Shown one piece after another: positions 6,918-15,120 of a stretch of DNA of 19,772 nucleotides. The notes beneath the pieces are model-generated. The model saw only the letters and a list, made by a program, of their open reading frames with translations, had not been told where the DNA came from and ran no database searches. Source of the stretch: Oscillospiraceae bacterium (lineage in GTDB: Bacteria > Bacillota_A > Clostridia > Oscillospirales > Oscillospiraceae); the NCBI GenBank assembly GCA_902789835.1, contig CADAPN010000031.1, positions 1 to 19,772 on the forward strand, given 5' to 3'. Position 1 is the stretch's first letter, and every line of letters starts with the position of its first letter. The position numbers were made by a program, and so were the translations under genes.

Positions 6918-8315
6918 TTCATTACCTCCTTGATTTGTGTCATAACGATATTTTTGCAACGCAGAGCAGGCTGAATATACGATTGTTCTCCAAACATTTT
7001 CCTCATAGTTTTGAGGCGCAGATGCTCTCTGTACCAACGTCTTTACATAATCATAAGGAAATATGCCGCCGTTGGTTTTACAGTTCAAGAGCCGTTGTAA
7101 ATGTTGACATTGGATTCGATTATCTACTTCAAGAGTATTTCCACGTTGCAGTCCAAAGGCACACTTTACAATCTGCAGAAGATCTGGTGCTTGAATTCCA
7201 TAGGACCCATGATACCAGCAGCAGTGGGCATCCCACGTCTCCATTCTATTCAAAAAAAGTTCAAGTGATATTTCGTTGTAATAGGTTAGTGCCAGTCTGC
7301 CTGTCGTGGCTGCGTCAAAGGCTGCAAGTACCGCAATTTCTGTCCCCTTTAGCTGCTTGTCCTTCCGAAAACTCATAATCGTACTTTTCAACGCTTGTTT
7401 ATAATCACTTGGCTGACGGAGTGGCTCTGATTCACTTGTCCTCAACCGGCGCATTGGTCTTGGAATCTGAGTTCCCTGCGGATTCCAGCACAGGAAGATA
7501 CGGTTTCCTGATACCTCTCGCACCCCTTGCTCTGAAGCCAACCAGCGCAGAGCATTATGCGCCTTTTGGGTAGCAATGTATCCAACCGTAGCTGCCTGCC
7601 AGTCCTCCTTGAAGCGACCACGATAAGTAAACCCGCTGGAATCATTGGCTGAGATCAACTTTGCGTTACCGTTTATTGGGATAATTCCTTTCGGATGTTG
7701 GATTGCGAGTAGCGTCTTTTCTCCGGAAATCATGCAGAGCGCCTCGCCCCGGGCCGTGATTTTCTCACAATAATAACTTATATAAGCTGCGAACAGCTTC
7801 TGGTTTTTCCAGCAGGCAGGTTCTTCATTATCATATCCGTTGATTCTCCAGCAGACCATTTGCTTTTCATTGTACTTACTCTTCATATCTGATTCGATGA
7901 TGCCATATTTAATCAGATCAGGGAGAATTGTCCCGCTCTCGACATATGAACGGATAGCATTTAAGAAAGGATGTGAATATTCAGAGTTTGCCCAAGTCCG
8001 GATGGCATTGAGATAAAGATTATGTTCAACCTGATTTTTTGGCGCAATATACTTGAGTTGATCACATAATGGATGTGCAGCCGGTGCACTGGTTCTTCCA
8101 CCGGATTCTTCCGTGATAGGAATCAAAATCTTCTGTTCAGATTTATCTATTTTCCTCGCAAAGAGAAATACTCCTGCTTTATCCAAAGTAATTTCAATAT
8201 CTGCACTTGTCAGCGTGTGTCCGATGGGAGCAAGCGGTTCATGTCCATCTCGGTATACGCCGACGAGAGCAGAATGGGAGTCATAAGTCTCCACCGCTTT
8301 TTGTAGTAGGCCCAA
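6555..8315 (-). CDS. cas8c: Cas8c (Csd1) large subunit of the I-C surveillance complex
   Basis: Cas8c recognises the PAM, helps open the target and recruits Cas3. The protein is 586 residues, normal for Csd1. The opening MGLLQKAVETYD is the usual Csd1 start. Other family-like segments are TWANSEYSHPFLNAIRSYV, DNEEPACWKNQKLFAAYISYY and GRLALTYYNEISLELFLNRMETWDAHCCW. The start codon is TTG at 8315, with GGAGG eight bases upstream, abutting the cas5c stop. No better ATG exists nearby. The last 120 residues double as Cas11c. The shorter open frame on the same strand at 6626-7006 is a shadow of this gene. Confidence 0.96.
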   Translation of the reverse strand: MGLLQKAVETYDSHSALVGVYRDGHEPLAPIGHTLTSADIEITLDKAGVFLFARKIDKSEQKILIPITEESGGRTSAPAAHPLCDQLKYIAPKNQVEHNLYLNAIRTWANSEYSHPFLNAIRSYVESGTILPDLIKYGIIESDMKSKYNEKQMVCWRINGYDNEEPACWKNQKLFAAYISYYCEKITARGEALCMISGEKTLLAIQHPKGIIPINGNAKLISANDSSGFTYRGRFKEDWQAATVGYIATQKAHNALRWLASEQGVREVSGNRIFLCWNPQGTQIPRPMRRLRTSESEPLRQPSDYKQALKSTIMSFRKDKQLKGTEIAVLAAFDAATTGRLALTYYNEISLELFLNRMETWDAHCCWYHGSYGIQAPDLLQIVKCAFGLQRGNTLEVDNRIQCQHLQRLLNCKTNGGIFPYDYVKTLVQRASAPQNYEENVWRTIVYSACSALQKYRYDTNQGGNEMAWELDKKDRSFQYGRLLAVMERGEADYYSKTQESRQTNAIKFMSEFRQRPWFVFERVNRQLHQAYLPRITPWQANRYERLCGEIIAILREFPEEELNKPLEDIYLMGYELQRNSFFYKQ

Positions 8316-9050
8316 TTACGTCACCTCCCCATACTCTTTCACCCCAGAGAAGTTCTCTTGCACCCCTCCAAAAACTTTCATTCTCATTTCTCCAAGCGAT
8401 TTATGTAGTGGACACTCTTCAGGACGAAGAAATCGAATCTCTCCTTTCTTCATAACTGGATACCAGAAGTTAGCTGTCATTTTATCTTTTGTATCTTCAG
8501 AATATGCTTCATCTGCATAGGTCATCCCATGGTACATAAGTCCAAAACTCAGCTCCGGGGTAGCATCATATGCGCCATTCCCTTCGCCAAATATACATGG
8601 CTCTACATACCCCTGGCACTCTCTTGTTCCCAGAAAAATGTCCCTGCGGCCTCCTTTACGAATCATCTTTTTTGCGATCTCATGATGTTTGTTCTCATTT
8701 CTGTCTTCAACAAGCTCTGGCCTGTTTTCATTCCACTCAAAATGAGCCCGAACCTGGTAGCAACAATCTTTGAGATAAGTGTAATAGCTCAAATCATTGC
8801 CACCACTGTATTTAATGGGACGAATTCCCTTAACTTCTGTCTGTATCGGATTCATGATTCGCACAGCATCAATGATCCAAATCAGAGTCGGTTTCCAATA
8901 TATAGAATGTAGAATACCTTTGAGGGCTTCATAGGTTGGAATCTGATATGTACATTTCTCTCCTCCAACCCGCATAATCGGGTCTGTAAACAGGCCGTAA
9001 TCTCCCTCCACTTGAAACTCAACAATGTTTTTGTACTTCGTGTTCTTCAA
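8316..9050 (-). CDS. cas5: Cas5c (Cas5d) crRNA-processing endonuclease
   Basis: In type I-C systems Cas5 replaces Cas6: it cleaves the repeat hairpin and then stays on the 5' handle as a Cascade subunit. This protein is 244 residues. The N-terminus VEFQVEGDYGLFTDPIMRVGGEK and PTYEALKGILHSIYWKP (38-54) are family hallmarks. Tyr40, Lys121 and His122 (ENKHHE) lie where the Tyr/Lys/His catalytic set of characterised Cas5d enzymes is expected. The start chosen is TTG at 9050, five bases after GGGAGGTG; another TTG at 9065 overlaps that site and lacks its own. The ribosome binding site is embedded in the 3' end of cas3, and only two bases separate the genes. Confidence 0.94.
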   Translation of the reverse strand: MKNTKYKNIVEFQVEGDYGLFTDPIMRVGGEKCTYQIPTYEALKGILHSIYWKPTLIWIIDAVRIMNPIQTEVKGIRPIKYSGGNDLSYYTYLKDCCYQVRAHFEWNENRPELVEDRNENKHHEIAKKMIRKGGRRDIFLGTRECQGYVEPCIFGEGNGAYDATPELSFGLMYHGMTYADEAYSEDTKDKMTANFWYPVMKKGEIRFLRPEECPLHKSLGEMRMKVFGGVQENFSGVKEYGEVT

Positions 9051-9052
9051 TC

Positions 9053-11428
9053 TTACACCTCCCAAAAAGAATAATTCGTTCCATCCAGTTTCAGACCAAC
9101 TTGATCGTCATAGTATTCCGGTAGCAGAGCAAAAGCACATCCGTTGCATACTTGGAATAAGCCTCCTTTTTCTTCCAACTTCTGCCGTTGATACTCATAT
9201 AAAGAAATAGTATAACTTGCTGCCTGCTGGAGTAGGGAATCACAGTATGATATGTCCGTAGCAGCCTTTGATCCACACATTTGAGAAATTAATTGCTTTC
9301 CTTCTCCATATGGTACGAGTACGTCAATGGTATTTTCATCGAAAACGTTAAAGGCTTGTCCGGCTGTTTTGAATGCCTGTCTTAACGCACAGCCTTCTAT
9401 TTTCTTGCTTGCATTGGCAACATATTTTTTATTTTCTGAAAGCAGATCAAAGACTGTAGTACTCAGCTTTGGCAGTGGATAGTCAACTGCCTCACAATCC
9501 ATATCCGCATAGAACGCCTTATAATAATACTTTATTGCTTTGTCAGAAGCGAGATCATTATGAAAAGACGCCGACGAATTATGGAATGCATGGATCAAAG
9601 AAATTGTTGCCGTCTTTCCCCGTTGGATATCCTGCAGTTTTCCGAGCCGCTCATCGGTGCAAGTAACAATATAGACTGGACACACATTTTTTGCTTCTCC
9701 GTTACGGTTACACCGGCCAGCAGCCTGAACAACGCTGTCCATCCCGGCTGCCAGCCTCAACACACACTGAAATGAGATATCGACACCAGCCTCAATGACT
9801 TGCGTAGATATGCAAAGAGTTTTCTCTTTGCGTGTCAGCGAATTGCGCAGTGCTGCAACAGTATCTCTCCGATGTTGCGTGCACATAGAGGCAGAAAGAT
9901 GATAACTAATGTAATCTTTTGATTTAGTTTGCTCCAGTAGACTATAGGCCTCATCCTTCTTATTACATACTACTAGAAGGCTGTCTGTATCCTTCATCAA
10001 TGATCGAATCAGTTCTGGTAGTTCTTCTAGGCGCTGATTGCCCAATGGATGTAGCCGCGTTCTGGCAAAAACCTTCCAGATCATCGGGTCATAAGGGACA
10101 ATATCTTTTGGTGCTGGAAACAAAGAATGACAGATGCCTTCTAAATATGGCTGAGTCGCAGAGCAGAGGATCACTGTAGTGCCGCATTGTTCCGCGAGAA
10201 ACCGAATCGCCAGATTGAACAGTGACAGCAGCTTGGTTGGCACTGTCTGCACTTCATCAATAACTATTACACTGCTACACAAAGCCTGATAACGCCGAAT
10301 TGAGGATGTCTTCCCATCAAACATACAATTGAGAAGCTGAACCAAAGAGGTAATAATAATTGGGGTGTTCCAGTTCTGAATAAGGAGTTCTCTCTCATCC
10401 AATTGTTCACTCGTTTGTTCGGACAACACAACATTGGAATGATGTTCCAAGATTATACTGTCATCTCCTATATATTCATGAATAACCGCCGCATTCTGTT
10501 CTAAAATGGAAAGCAGAGGAGAGGCGAGGATCACTCGCTTGAGATTGTACCTTTCTGCATGTGCCAATGCATACCGCAAGGAACTCAGTGTCTTGCCGCT
10601 GCCAGTAGGAATATTCAGCCGGTAAATTCCCTGCGGCTGTTCAGCAAATGCTTTGCATTGATTAGATAACGAAGTACGAGCTGCTGCTATTGGATTGTTA
10701 ACTGGGAGTTGTGTCAGCTTTCCTTCCATGAATTGAAGTCTACTTCTCCAGATTGGACGCATATCGCCTTTGCATTTTGATTCTCTCATCTGGTTCAAAA
10801 AGGCCGCAGTATCATAGCGGTCTCCTTCAATGACAGCTGACAACAATAAGCGCGCAAGACAACCTATTTCAAAGCTAAACTCATCATCTCTATCATAGAT
10901 CTGCTCAATCCTTAAAACAATCCTGTCAATCTCCTTAGTCGCCAGAGAGAATAGATTTTGGATTTCTTTGTGTGTAATACCAAGAGAATAAAAAGCACTA
11001 ACCGCTTCGTGATAGCATATGTTCTCTTTCTCTCTTCGGTACTGCATTCCAACTGTTCCTGCATCATTCACACAGTCAAACAGTCCATGATGGGCACCGA
11101 CAGCATATGCCAGAAGTTCCGCCGTATATTGTTGTGCAAAATCATCCAGTTCTGAATTAGCCGAGACTTGCTCCAATAAATACCTGCACCCCTGGAATGT
11201 ATGAATTACACTACCACGCATGCTTGAGTCTCCAGCTTCCAGATAGTCCTGGAATGTCTCCGTAAACTTCCCCAAATCATGTACCAGCCCCGCCAGATAT
11301 GCAGAGCTTTCAAGTCCAACAGCAGTCAGGCACAAACTTGCCTGCTCTGCAGTTCCCCGCAAGTGTTCCATTACGGTCTGTCTATCGCCATCCTGCGAAA
11401 TGTGTGCATAATACTGTCTTGAAGACAT
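9053..11428 (-). CDS. cas3: Cas3 HD nuclease-helicase, type I
   Basis: Cas3 unwinds and degrades the DNA bound by the surveillance complex. From the chosen start the protein is 791 residues. The N-terminal HD nuclease keeps His22, His50-Asp51 (GLVHDLGKF), His113-His114 (GAHHG) and Asp203 (EGDRYDTA). The helicase part has Walker A PTGSGKT (274-280), DEVQ (391-394) as the DExx box, SAT (423-425), STQVIEAGVDIS as motif V and QAAGRCNRNG (568-577) as motif VI. The ATG at 11428 is preferred: AGG lies eight bases upstream and the family N-terminus (YYAHIS) follows. A GTG 15 codons earlier overlaps a possible -10 region. It is the first gene of the operon. The Glu/Gln in the DExx box is a common Cas3 variation. 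Confidence 0.97.
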   Translation of the reverse strand: MSSRQYYAHISQDGDRQTVMEHLRGTAEQASLCLTAVGLESSAYLAGLVHDLGKFTETFQDYLEAGDSSMRGSVIHTFQGCRYLLEQVSANSELDDFAQQYTAELLAYAVGAHHGLFDCVNDAGTVGMQYRREKENICYHEAVSAFYSLGITHKEIQNLFSLATKEIDRIVLRIEQIYDRDDEFSFEIGCLARLLLSAVIEGDRYDTAAFLNQMRESKCKGDMRPIWRSRLQFMEGKLTQLPVNNPIAAARTSLSNQCKAFAEQPQGIYRLNIPTGSGKTLSSLRYALAHAERYNLKRVILASPLLSILEQNAAVIHEYIGDDSIILEHHSNVVLSEQTSEQLDERELLIQNWNTPIIITSLVQLLNCMFDGKTSSIRRYQALCSSVIVIDEVQTVPTKLLSLFNLAIRFLAEQCGTTVILCSATQPYLEGICHSLFPAPKDIVPYDPMIWKVFARTRLHPLGNQRLEELPELIRSLMKDTDSLLVVCNKKDEAYSLLEQTKSKDYISYHLSASMCTQHRRDTVAALRNSLTRKEKTLCISTQVIEAGVDISFQCVLRLAAGMDSVVQAAGRCNRNGEAKNVCPVYIVTCTDERLGKLQDIQRGKTATISLIHAFHNSSASFHNDLASDKAIKYYYKAFYADMDCEAVDYPLPKLSTTVFDLLSENKKYVANASKKIEGCALRQAFKTAGQAFNVFDENTIDVLVPYGEGKQLISQMCGSKAATDISYCDSLLQQAASYTISLYEYQRQKLEEKGGLFQVCNGCAFALLPEYYDDQVGLKLDGTNYSFWEV

Positions 11429-11617
11429 ATATATTGCCTGCCTTCTTACTAATTGTTCGTAGGGACATATCACTATAATAGAGTTCTTTTAAATAAGTGT
11501 ATCAGATATCCTGTCCAAAATTTCGGACTCTATCCCTTCGCTGCAAAAGAAATGACAGATTTTCTTTCTAGCAGCACTGCAACGATTCCTCATACGGAGG
11601 TGCTGTCGATTCATCGT
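11429..11617 (-). promoter_or_regulatory. Region between the ATPase gene and cas3 holding the presumed cas promoter
   Basis: This 189-base gap should contain the promoter of the cas operon. A minus-strand TATTAT at 11475-11480 is the best -10 candidate, 46 bases before the cas3 start, but only a poor -35 lies 17 bases further up. A long imperfect hairpin spans 11540-11575 (GCTGC and GCAGC outer arms, AAAGAAA and TTTCTTT inner arms). It has no T-run, so it is at best a weak terminator for the ATPase gene or a regulatory structure. Confidence 0.35.
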
Positions 11618-12997
11618 TCAGGCATACAGGTCGTCCAAAGGAATAAAAATCATGCGCTCCGTCGGATCACATTGAAATCCGGAGCGAGAGAAGAATCCAT
11701 ACTTGTAGCAATTGAGGCCTGTGGCCTGTACCTGCTTCATCTCTTCGTGGATCATTGCAAGTGTCAGCGGATCTTTCCGGAACTTTGATTCATAAAAGAT
11801 ATAGCCCTGCGGATCTTCCGTTACCGTGTCAAACTCTCCGTTGGTCCGGGTTTTGGGATCGTCATAGTAATACTTTCCTATCCTGTCAAAAGCCGGCTCA
11901 ATCTTTCCCGCCCGATTCTGTCGAATCAGGTACTGTCTGCAGACGGTCTCGAAGATCCGCGGAACATACTGGGTTTCAAAGTCTTCATTGATATAGCGGT
12001 CGTAGAACACGTCTTCATCCAGTACATTTCGCTGGGAGAGGAATCGAAAAATATAACGGTAATAAAACAGGGACAGATTATCTACGATGAAGTATCCTGA
12101 CTTTCGGCGATTATCCGCATCATTGATCGGAGCCTGTTTTTCCACGACTTGCATGCTGATGAGCTTTTCCAGAACATCGATCAGTGTCGGCCCGCTTGTG
12201 ACATGAGACTGTGACAGCAGGTCGCTGTACTTGGAAAAACCTTTTGCCAGTGCTTCGAAAACCTCATTTGCATTGGAGATTTTGGAGATTTCTGATTTCA
12301 GATACATCGATACTTCGTTTTCCAGCCGCGAACCCGGAGCGGAGATCAATTCCTGAATATTCTCCCTGACGGTGAGAGATGAGTCGATCTGGCGATTGTA
12401 ATACGGGATACCACCGAACACGCTGTACAGCCGCACCCTGTCCTCCGATGAGTAGGCGGGGTAAAACAGCGCAGATTCATAATAATCCATCGGCTCCAGA
12501 TCGATGACAAGGTCCATACGGCCATACAGGGGATTTTCCCTGGCAAGCAGAGACTTCATCGTATCTACATAGGATCCGCAGATCACCAGTTTCAATGCGC
12601 TTTTATCCATATATCGGTCGATCAGGGATTGCAGAACACTGTCCATCCCTTTGACTGTTTCCCGGAGATAGGGGTATTCATCCAATACAAGAATCAGATC
12701 TTCTTGTTCGCTGCGATGGAAGAGATAATCCAGGACCAGCTCCATATTGGCAAACCCCAGTGTTGGAAGCCGGAGCTGTTCGGAGATCAGCGCGCACAGA
12801 CTCTCCACATTGTTCATCTCTGTCGTCTGCTTGCACTCATAGTAGAGCTGCAGCGTATCCGTCTTTTTCAGGCACTGTTTGATCAGCTCACTTTTGCCGA
12901 CTCTGCGCCGCCCATAGATCAGTGCAGCCTGCATGCCGCTTTTCGACAGCAGACGATCCATTTTTTTCTGTTGCTGTTCCCGTCCATAGAATGCCAT
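11618..12997 (-). CDS. AAA ATPase of the ATPase_2/DUF234 type
   Basis: The 459-residue protein has an N-terminal STAND/AAA-like ATPase core. Walker A is GRRRVGKS (29-36), Walker B LILVLDEYPYL with Asp106-Glu107, and VICGSYVDTM is the sensor-1 region with Ser142. A winged-helix-like middle follows (FSKYSDLLSQSHVTSGPTLIDVLEKLISMQVVEK). The C-terminus matches DUF234, a PD-(D/E)xK-like domain: GEFDTV with Asp390, then FYESKF with Glu403 and Lys405. These proteins are common in archaea and anaerobic bacteria; their role is not settled. The ATG at 12997 follows GGAGG by eleven bases and gives the family start MAFYGRE. It shares orientation with cas3 downstream but has its own promoter, bracketed by direct repeats. 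No evidence ties it to CRISPR immunity beyond adjacency. Confidence 0.85.
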   Translation of the reverse strand: MAFYGREQQQKKMDRLLSKSGMQAALIYGRRRVGKSELIKQCLKKTDTLQLYYECKQTTEMNNVESLCALISEQLRLPTLGFANMELVLDYLFHRSEQEDLILVLDEYPYLRETVKGMDSVLQSLIDRYMDKSALKLVICGSYVDTMKSLLARENPLYGRMDLVIDLEPMDYYESALFYPAYSSEDRVRLYSVFGGIPYYNRQIDSSLTVRENIQELISAPGSRLENEVSMYLKSEISKISNANEVFEALAKGFSKYSDLLSQSHVTSGPTLIDVLEKLISMQVVEKQAPINDADNRRKSGYFIVDNLSLFYYRYIFRFLSQRNVLDEDVFYDRYINEDFETQYVPRIFETVCRQYLIRQNRAGKIEPAFDRIGKYYYDDPKTRTNGEFDTVTEDPQGYIFYESKFRKDPLTLAMIHEEMKQVQATGLNCYKYGFFSRSGFQCDPTERMIFIPLDDLYA

Positions 12998-13000
12998 TTG

Positions 13001-13037
13001 TTCGGTCACCTCCGACTCGGTTTGTTCCGAACTAAAT
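13001..13037. repeat. 37-bp direct repeat, start-proximal copy, probable operator
   Basis: This copy is identical to the one at 13071-13107 at 31 of 37 positions. It contains the odd palindrome CCGACTCGG (13012-13020). It runs from the -10 element to the ATPase start codon, so it also includes the ribosome binding site. A bound protein would hide the transcription start. Confidence 0.7.
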
Positions 13038-13063
13038 ATAACACGTGCCCTCTGAAAGTGCAA
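13035..13063 (-). promoter_or_regulatory. Promoter of the ATPase_2/DUF234 gene
   Basis: On the minus strand TTGCAC (13058-13063) and TATATT (13035-13040) are separated by exactly 17 bases. The element lies between the two 37-bp direct repeats, overlapping the end of the downstream one by three bases. The transcript would start near 13028, inside that repeat. Confidence 0.7.
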
Positions 13064-13070
13064 GAATTAA

Positions 13071-13107
13071 TTCGGTCGCTTCCGACTCGGTTGTGACCGA
13101 ACTAAAT
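13071..13107. repeat. 37-bp direct repeat, promoter-upstream copy, probable operator
   Basis: The second copy starts 70 bases from the first and lies just upstream of the -35 element. Here the flanking inverted repeat is perfect: TTCGGTC at 13071-13077 and GACCGAA at 13095-13101, around the same central CCGACTCGG. The conserved right end ACTAAAT is also kept. Confidence 0.7.
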
Positions 13108-13140
13108 CCGTAATGTCAATTTCATTTTCTCAAATGCTGA

Positions 13141-13189
13141 AAAATAAAAACAGGATGCTTTCAAAACGCTTCGTTTGATTGCATCCTGC
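13141..13189 (-). terminator. Rho-independent terminator of the ABC efflux operon
   Basis: On the minus strand an 8-bp stem (CAGGATGC at 13182-13189, pairing with GCATCCTG at 13152-13159) encloses a partly paired inner loop (TCAAACG against CGTTTTGA). It is followed at once by TTTTTATTTTT. It begins 26 bases past the stop of the last operon gene. Confidence 0.9.
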
Positions 13190-13214
13190 TTTTCTGCTCG
13201 ATTCTCGAACTGTT

Positions 13215-15107
13215 TTATTCCGGTCTGTTTCCCGGAAATCCCGGCCGCGGTTCTCCCGGGAAGCCTGCGTCCTCCTGCGGCACATAGTATTCATAGAACA
13301 CCGTCTGCCCCTCGGAGAGACCGCTCACAACCTCTACACTTTCTCCGTCAGAGATGCCGGTCTCAACCTGAACTTCTCCTGTCGGTTTTCCGGTCTTGTT
13401 GTCCAGCGCGGTATATGCATAGCTTCTGCTCCCCCTGTCATGCACGGCTGCCGCCGGGATCAGAAGCGCGGATCGGCTGCCCCGGTGCACCACGACGGAG
13501 GCATTCATACCGTCCAGCATATCCGGGGCCCGGTCCAGGCGCAGCTCTACATCGTACTTGCTGTTTCCGCCGGAGTTCTCCCCCGCGGCGCCGATTTCGG
13601 TCACATGCGCGGTGAAGCTCCGGTCCGGCAGCGCATCCACGGTCACATCTGCGCTCATTCCGAGCTCATACTGAAGGATGTCCAGTTCATCCACGCTGAT
13701 ATGGATTGTCATGCTGTCATCCGGCGTGATGGAGAGAATGGTCTGCTCCTCCAGATCATAGAGTCCGTCGTCCTCTTCCTCTGTCGCCGTGGGATCGGAA
13801 GGCAGGCTGATACTAAAGCCGCCAAAACTCGGGAGGCTGAAGCCGCCAAGCAGGCTGTCGATATCGAGCCCTGAAAAGTCCGGCAGTGCGGGCGTCGCTG
13901 CCGGTTCCACCGGCGTTGGGGGAGCGTCCAGAAGGATGATCCCCATACTGATGGCCTCATCCGCCAAAGAGAATGTGATCTCTTCCGCCCCGTCAAGGAT
14001 CTCCGTCACGGTCTTGCCTTCCAGCAGCTGTGCCATTGCTTCTTCTCTGGTCACGACCCGACCGGTCACGCTGCCGTCCGGATTGATTGCGGTGATGAGC
14101 GCCACACCCCAGCAGTCTTCAAGTCCCGGAATGTCGAAGGTCTCATCGGCCAGCAGCTTGATCGTATACTCTTTGTCCCAGGAGGCGGTGTTTTTGATCT
14201 TGTTTTCGTCGATGTCGCTGACAAATCCGGCATTGGGCGCTTTCACCGTGTCGTCCTCATACAGCGCGAAGAGCTCCTGCATCAGTTCTTCATACTGGCG
14301 GTGTTTCGCCGCCAGTGCCTGATACTCCGCGTTCCCTGTGAGCTTTTCGACCTCGACAATCCCGTTGCCGACCCAGATCTGCTGATTTTCCTTCACATAG
14401 ACATGGTTTACGATTCCGTCGGTGGCAAGCAGGGTCCAGGGGTTGTGGACCGCCAGAAGGCCGCTGCCGATCTCTGCTCCGTCCATCGTGTACACCGTCA
14501 CCGGATCGCCGATGCGAGGTCCGTCATCCGAGAGCGTGACACGGATCATATGGTCCATCACGGTCTCTATCCGTCCGGGCACTTCGGTTCCGTCCGGGAG
14601 CTTCACATTGACGCGTTCCCCGGCCTCAACAGAGAGCTCGTTCGGGATCTCCGTGACCATCAGGCCGTCTACCGACACCACCGCCACAGCCCCGCGCTCC
14701 ACCGTGACCTGGCGCGCATTGTCTCCTACCCCCGCATAAACGGCCTTCACCCGCCCGTTCACCTGCGCGGTCAGCTTTGCCACCGAATAGGTGTTGGCGT
14801 TGGTGAGCATCTGAAACGCCACATCCTCCAGACTCTTCTGGACTTCCGATATCGCGCCGAGCAGGGTCACGCGGTCCACGCGGGCCAGTGCCTGTCCCTG
14901 CTCAACCCGGTCGCCGTTTTTGACGAAAAATTCCGTGATCTCCACCGAGGAGGGAACGGTAACTTCCTCCGGCTTTTCCGTGAGCACGCTCGCCTCCATC
15001 CCCGTTGCCGCGTTTCGCGCAAGCTGCGGCAGGATTCCGAGGATCAGGGCGATCAATGCCAGCACGACCCAGGGGAGCACCCTCCGGATTCCTTTCTTTT
15101 TCTTCAT
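13215..15107 (-). CDS. Second periplasmic-adaptor-like (HlyD/MacA-type) protein of the ABC system
   Basis: The 630-residue protein is far longer than MacA-type adaptors (about 370-400). One membrane segment lies at about 10-30 after a KKKK start, so the bulk is outside the membrane. A biotinyl-lipoyl half (VTVPSSVEITEFFVKNGDRVEQGQALARVD, seen at 49-78) is completed only at TVKAPNAGFVSDID (287-300). Between them lies a nested module with its own lipoyl-like pattern (VNGRVKAVYAG) and a short helix (AKHRQYEELMQELFALY). Residues 395-450 are Pro/Gly/Ser-rich low complexity. The C-terminus (about 455-615) is the beta-barrel and membrane-proximal part, ending in a Pro/Gly tail. It follows the permease by 13 bases with a GAGGAGGGG site. 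It is a paralogue of the first adaptor. Such adaptors link MacB-type transporters to export; the substrate is unknown. Confidence 0.82.
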   Translation of the reverse strand: MKKKKGIRRVLPWVVLALIALILGILPQLARNAATGMEASVLTEKPEEVTVPSSVEITEFFVKNGDRVEQGQALARVDRVTLLGAISEVQKSLEDVAFQMLTNANTYSVAKLTAQVNGRVKAVYAGVGDNARQVTVERGAVAVVSVDGLMVTEIPNELSVEAGERVNVKLPDGTEVPGRIETVMDHMIRVTLSDDGPRIGDPVTVYTMDGAEIGSGLLAVHNPWTLLATDGIVNHVYVKENQQIWVGNGIVEVEKLTGNAEYQALAAKHRQYEELMQELFALYEDDTVKAPNAGFVSDIDENKIKNTASWDKEYTIKLLADETFDIPGLEDCWGVALITAINPDGSVTGRVVTREEAMAQLLEGKTVTEILDGAEEITFSLADEAISMGIILLDAPPTPVEPAATPALPDFSGLDIDSLLGGFSLPSFGGFSISLPSDPTATEEEDDGLYDLEEQTILSITPDDSMTIHISVDELDILQYELGMSADVTVDALPDRSFTAHVTEIGAAGENSGGNSKYDVELRLDRAPDMLDGMNASVVVHRGSRSALLIPAAAVHDRGSRSYAYTALDNKTGKPTGEVQVETGISDGESVEVVSGLSEGQTVFYEYYVPQEDAGFPGEPRPGFPGNRPE

Positions 15108-15120
15108 ATCGTGCCCCTCC

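Noticed and set aside
6626..7006. 126-codon minus-strand open frame overlapping the cas11c region
   Set aside because: It is in a different frame from cas8c/cas11c, and the strong AAGGAGG site serves the cas8c-frame ATG at 6917.
11429..11473. Extended cas3 starting at GTG 11473
   Set aside because: The extra 15 residues do not resemble the family N-terminus and overlap the likely promoter -10 region; the ATG at 11428 fits better.
11540..11575. Hairpin as a rho-independent terminator for the ATPase gene
   Set aside because: The stem is imperfect with bulges and mostly A-T pairs, and no T-run follows on the minus strand.
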